From contig CAMYKE010000306.1 of NCBI GenBank assembly GCA_947258895.1, positions 1 through 6,136 on the forward strand: a stretch of DNA of 6,136 nt. The letters run 5' to 3'. A program made the position numbers and the translations under genes. Shown here in pieces: positions 4,926 to 6,136 of the stretch (position 1 is the first letter of the stretch; the number at the start of each line of letters is the position of its first letter). Source of the DNA: an uncultured Pseudomonadales bacterium. GTDB taxonomy: Bacteria; Pseudomonadota; Gammaproteobacteria; Pseudomonadales; IMCC2047. The notes below the pieces were generated by a model that worked only from the letters and a program-made list of their open reading frames with translations, made no database searches and was not told where the DNA came from.

Positions 4926-6136
4926 ATGTTCAGGCTGGGCTGGGTAAAAGAACATAACCTGAAACTGGAAATGCTGTCGGGCACCACCGTTGCCCTGGCG
5001 CTGGTTCCCGAGGCCGTTGCCTTCGCCTTCGTGGCGGGGGTCGAGCCGATGGTCGGCTTGTACGCCGCCTTTATGATGGGGCTTGTCACCGGTATTCTCG
5101 GCGGCCGCCCGGGCATGATTTCCGGGGCGACAGGGGCGATGGCTGTGGTGATGGTGGCGCTGGTCGCCGAGCATGGTGTCCAATACCTGTTCGCGACCAT
5201 CATCCTCGCCGGGATCGTGCAGTTACTGGCGGGCCTGCTGAAGTTGGGCAAGTATATACGCATGGTGCCATTTCCGGTTATGTTGGGGTTCGTGAACGGC
5301 CTCGCCATTGTGATCTTTTTAGCCCAGCTGGACCAGTTTATGGTGAAGGGCCCATCCGGCGAGTTCGAATGGATGTCCGGTGCGACGCTCTACACCATGC
5401 TGGCGCTGGTGGCATTCACCATGATCATCATGCATTTCCTGCCCCGGGTATCCACGGCGGTACCTGCCGCACTGGTAGCGATCATTACCGTTACCCTGTT
5501 AGTCGTTGGTCTCGATTTGGAGGCGCGCAGCGTCATCGATTTTATGCGTGACATGGTGTCTCCGGAGCAGCGCGATACCGTTACCCTGGAAGGCGGTTTG
5601 CCGCAGTTCATGATCCCGCAGGTCCCATTCAATCTCGACACGCTGAGTATTATTCTACCCTACGCACTGATTCTCGCGGCGGTCGGTTTGATTGAATCGC
5701 TCCTCACATTGACCCTGATAGACGAGGTCACCAATACCCGCGGGCGTGGCAACCGTGAGTGCCGGGGCCAGGGCGTTGCCAATATCGTGAATGGCTTTTT
5801 TGGCGGCATGGGCGGTTGTGCGATGATCGGCCAGAGCATGATCAATATCAATTCCGGCGGCAGGACGCGGCTATCGGCAATCACCGCGGCGTTGGTGCTA
5901 TTGGGATTTATTCTGTTTGCGTCGTCGCTGATCGAGATGATCCCGCTGGCCGCGCTGGTCGGCGTCATGTTTATGGTGGTACTGGGGACCTTTGAGTGGG
6001 CCTCCCTGCGTGCCTTTGGGAAGATTCCCGGCACCGATCTGTTTGTCATGGTGCTGGTTACCGGGATTACGGTGATTGCGGACCTGGCTATTGCCGTCGT
6101 GATCGGCGTCATTGTTTCAGCGTTGATTTTCGCCTG
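4926..6136 (+). CDS. SulP-family inorganic anion transporter (3' end outside the window)
   Basis: The visible 403 residues read as the membrane domain of a SulP (SLC26-like) transporter. The first helix block carries the family pattern [17 protein letters not shown] (25-41) followed by GLYAAF (44-49). Then come [17 protein letters not shown] (59-75), the helix leading to [11 protein letters not shown] (121-131), and farther on GLIESLLTL, the conserved [20 protein letters not shown] stretch and [20 protein letters not shown] (about 338-357). Family members usually reach about 490-560 residues and end in a cytoplasmic STAS domain, which would lie beyond base 6136. ATG 4926 is preceded by GAGG (4916-4919) at a good 6-base spacing. 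SulP proteins move sulfate, bicarbonate or other anions with proton or sodium coupling; the substrate cannot be told from this part. It is divergent from the permease. The frame is uninterrupted to the window edge. Confidence 0.93.
   Translation, partial: MFRLGWVKEHNLKLEMLSGTTVALALVPEAVAFAFVAGVEPMVGLYAAFMMGLVTGILGGRPGMISGATGAMAVVMVALVAEHGVQYLFATIILAGIVQLLAGLLKLGKYIRMVPFPVMLGFVNGLAIVIFLAQLDQFMVKGPSGEFEWMSGATLYTMLALVAFTMIIMHFLPRVSTAVPAALVAIITVTLLVVGLDLEARSVIDFMRDMVSPEQRDTVTLEGGLPQFMIPQVPFNLDTLSIILPYALILAAVGLIESLLTLTLIDEVTNTRGRGNRECRGQGVANIVNGFFGGMGGCAMIGQSMININSGGRTRLSAITAALVLLGFILFASSLIEMIPLAALVGVMFMVVLGTFEWASLRAFGKIPGTDLFVMVLVTGITVIADLAIAVVIGVIVSALIFA

Overview
The window looks like chromosomal DNA of a gammaproteobacterium. 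Two things suggest this. The left edge has the order BamC-like C-terminus followed by a YycJ/WalJ-type metallo-beta-lactamase-fold hydrolase, matching the dapA-bamC-MBL-purC neighbourhood known from Pseudomonas and relatives. The proteins in the rest of the window also read as typical of marine or environmental Gammaproteobacteria. I cannot name a genus from the sequence. Base composition looks moderately GC-rich, and I see no insertion sequence, CRISPR array, tRNA or rRNA.

Layout. 1-98: last ~31 codons of a plus-strand gene, probably bamC. 169-930: MBL-fold hydrolase, plus strand. 931-1164: non-coding gap where purC would often be expected, but is not found. 1165-4580: five minus-strand genes. 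In transcription order they are a His/Cys-rich N-terminus permease of the DUF318/ArsP-like (SO_0444-like) type (4580-3531), a small secreted protein of unknown function (3450-3046), an ECF-type sigma factor (3029-2541), a single-span anti-sigma-like membrane protein (2554-1937, overlapping the sigma gene by 14 bases) and a glycerophosphodiester phosphodiesterase (1896-1165). 4581-4925: a 345-bp divergent intergenic region with a plausible promoter for the permease, several inverted repeats and a possible 25-codon leader ORF. 4926-6136: a plus-strand SulP-family anion transporter, cut by the window edge before its STAS domain.

How the genes may work together. The tight spacing of the secreted protein, sigma factor and anti-sigma protein (16-base gap, then overlap) indicates co-transcription and a membrane-signalled sigma/anti-sigma switch. 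The permease and the phosphodiesterase flank this core in the same orientation, with gaps of 80 and 40 bases, so a five-gene operon is possible but not proven. An attractive inference is an envelope or metal-stress module: a permease with a metal-binding tail, an exported protein with a single mature cysteine, and a sigma/anti-sigma pair that senses a periplasmic condition. The least described parts are the exported protein and the regulatory architecture of the two intergenic regions (a perfect 15-bp palindrome at 3491-3505 and the repeat-rich 4581-4925 region).
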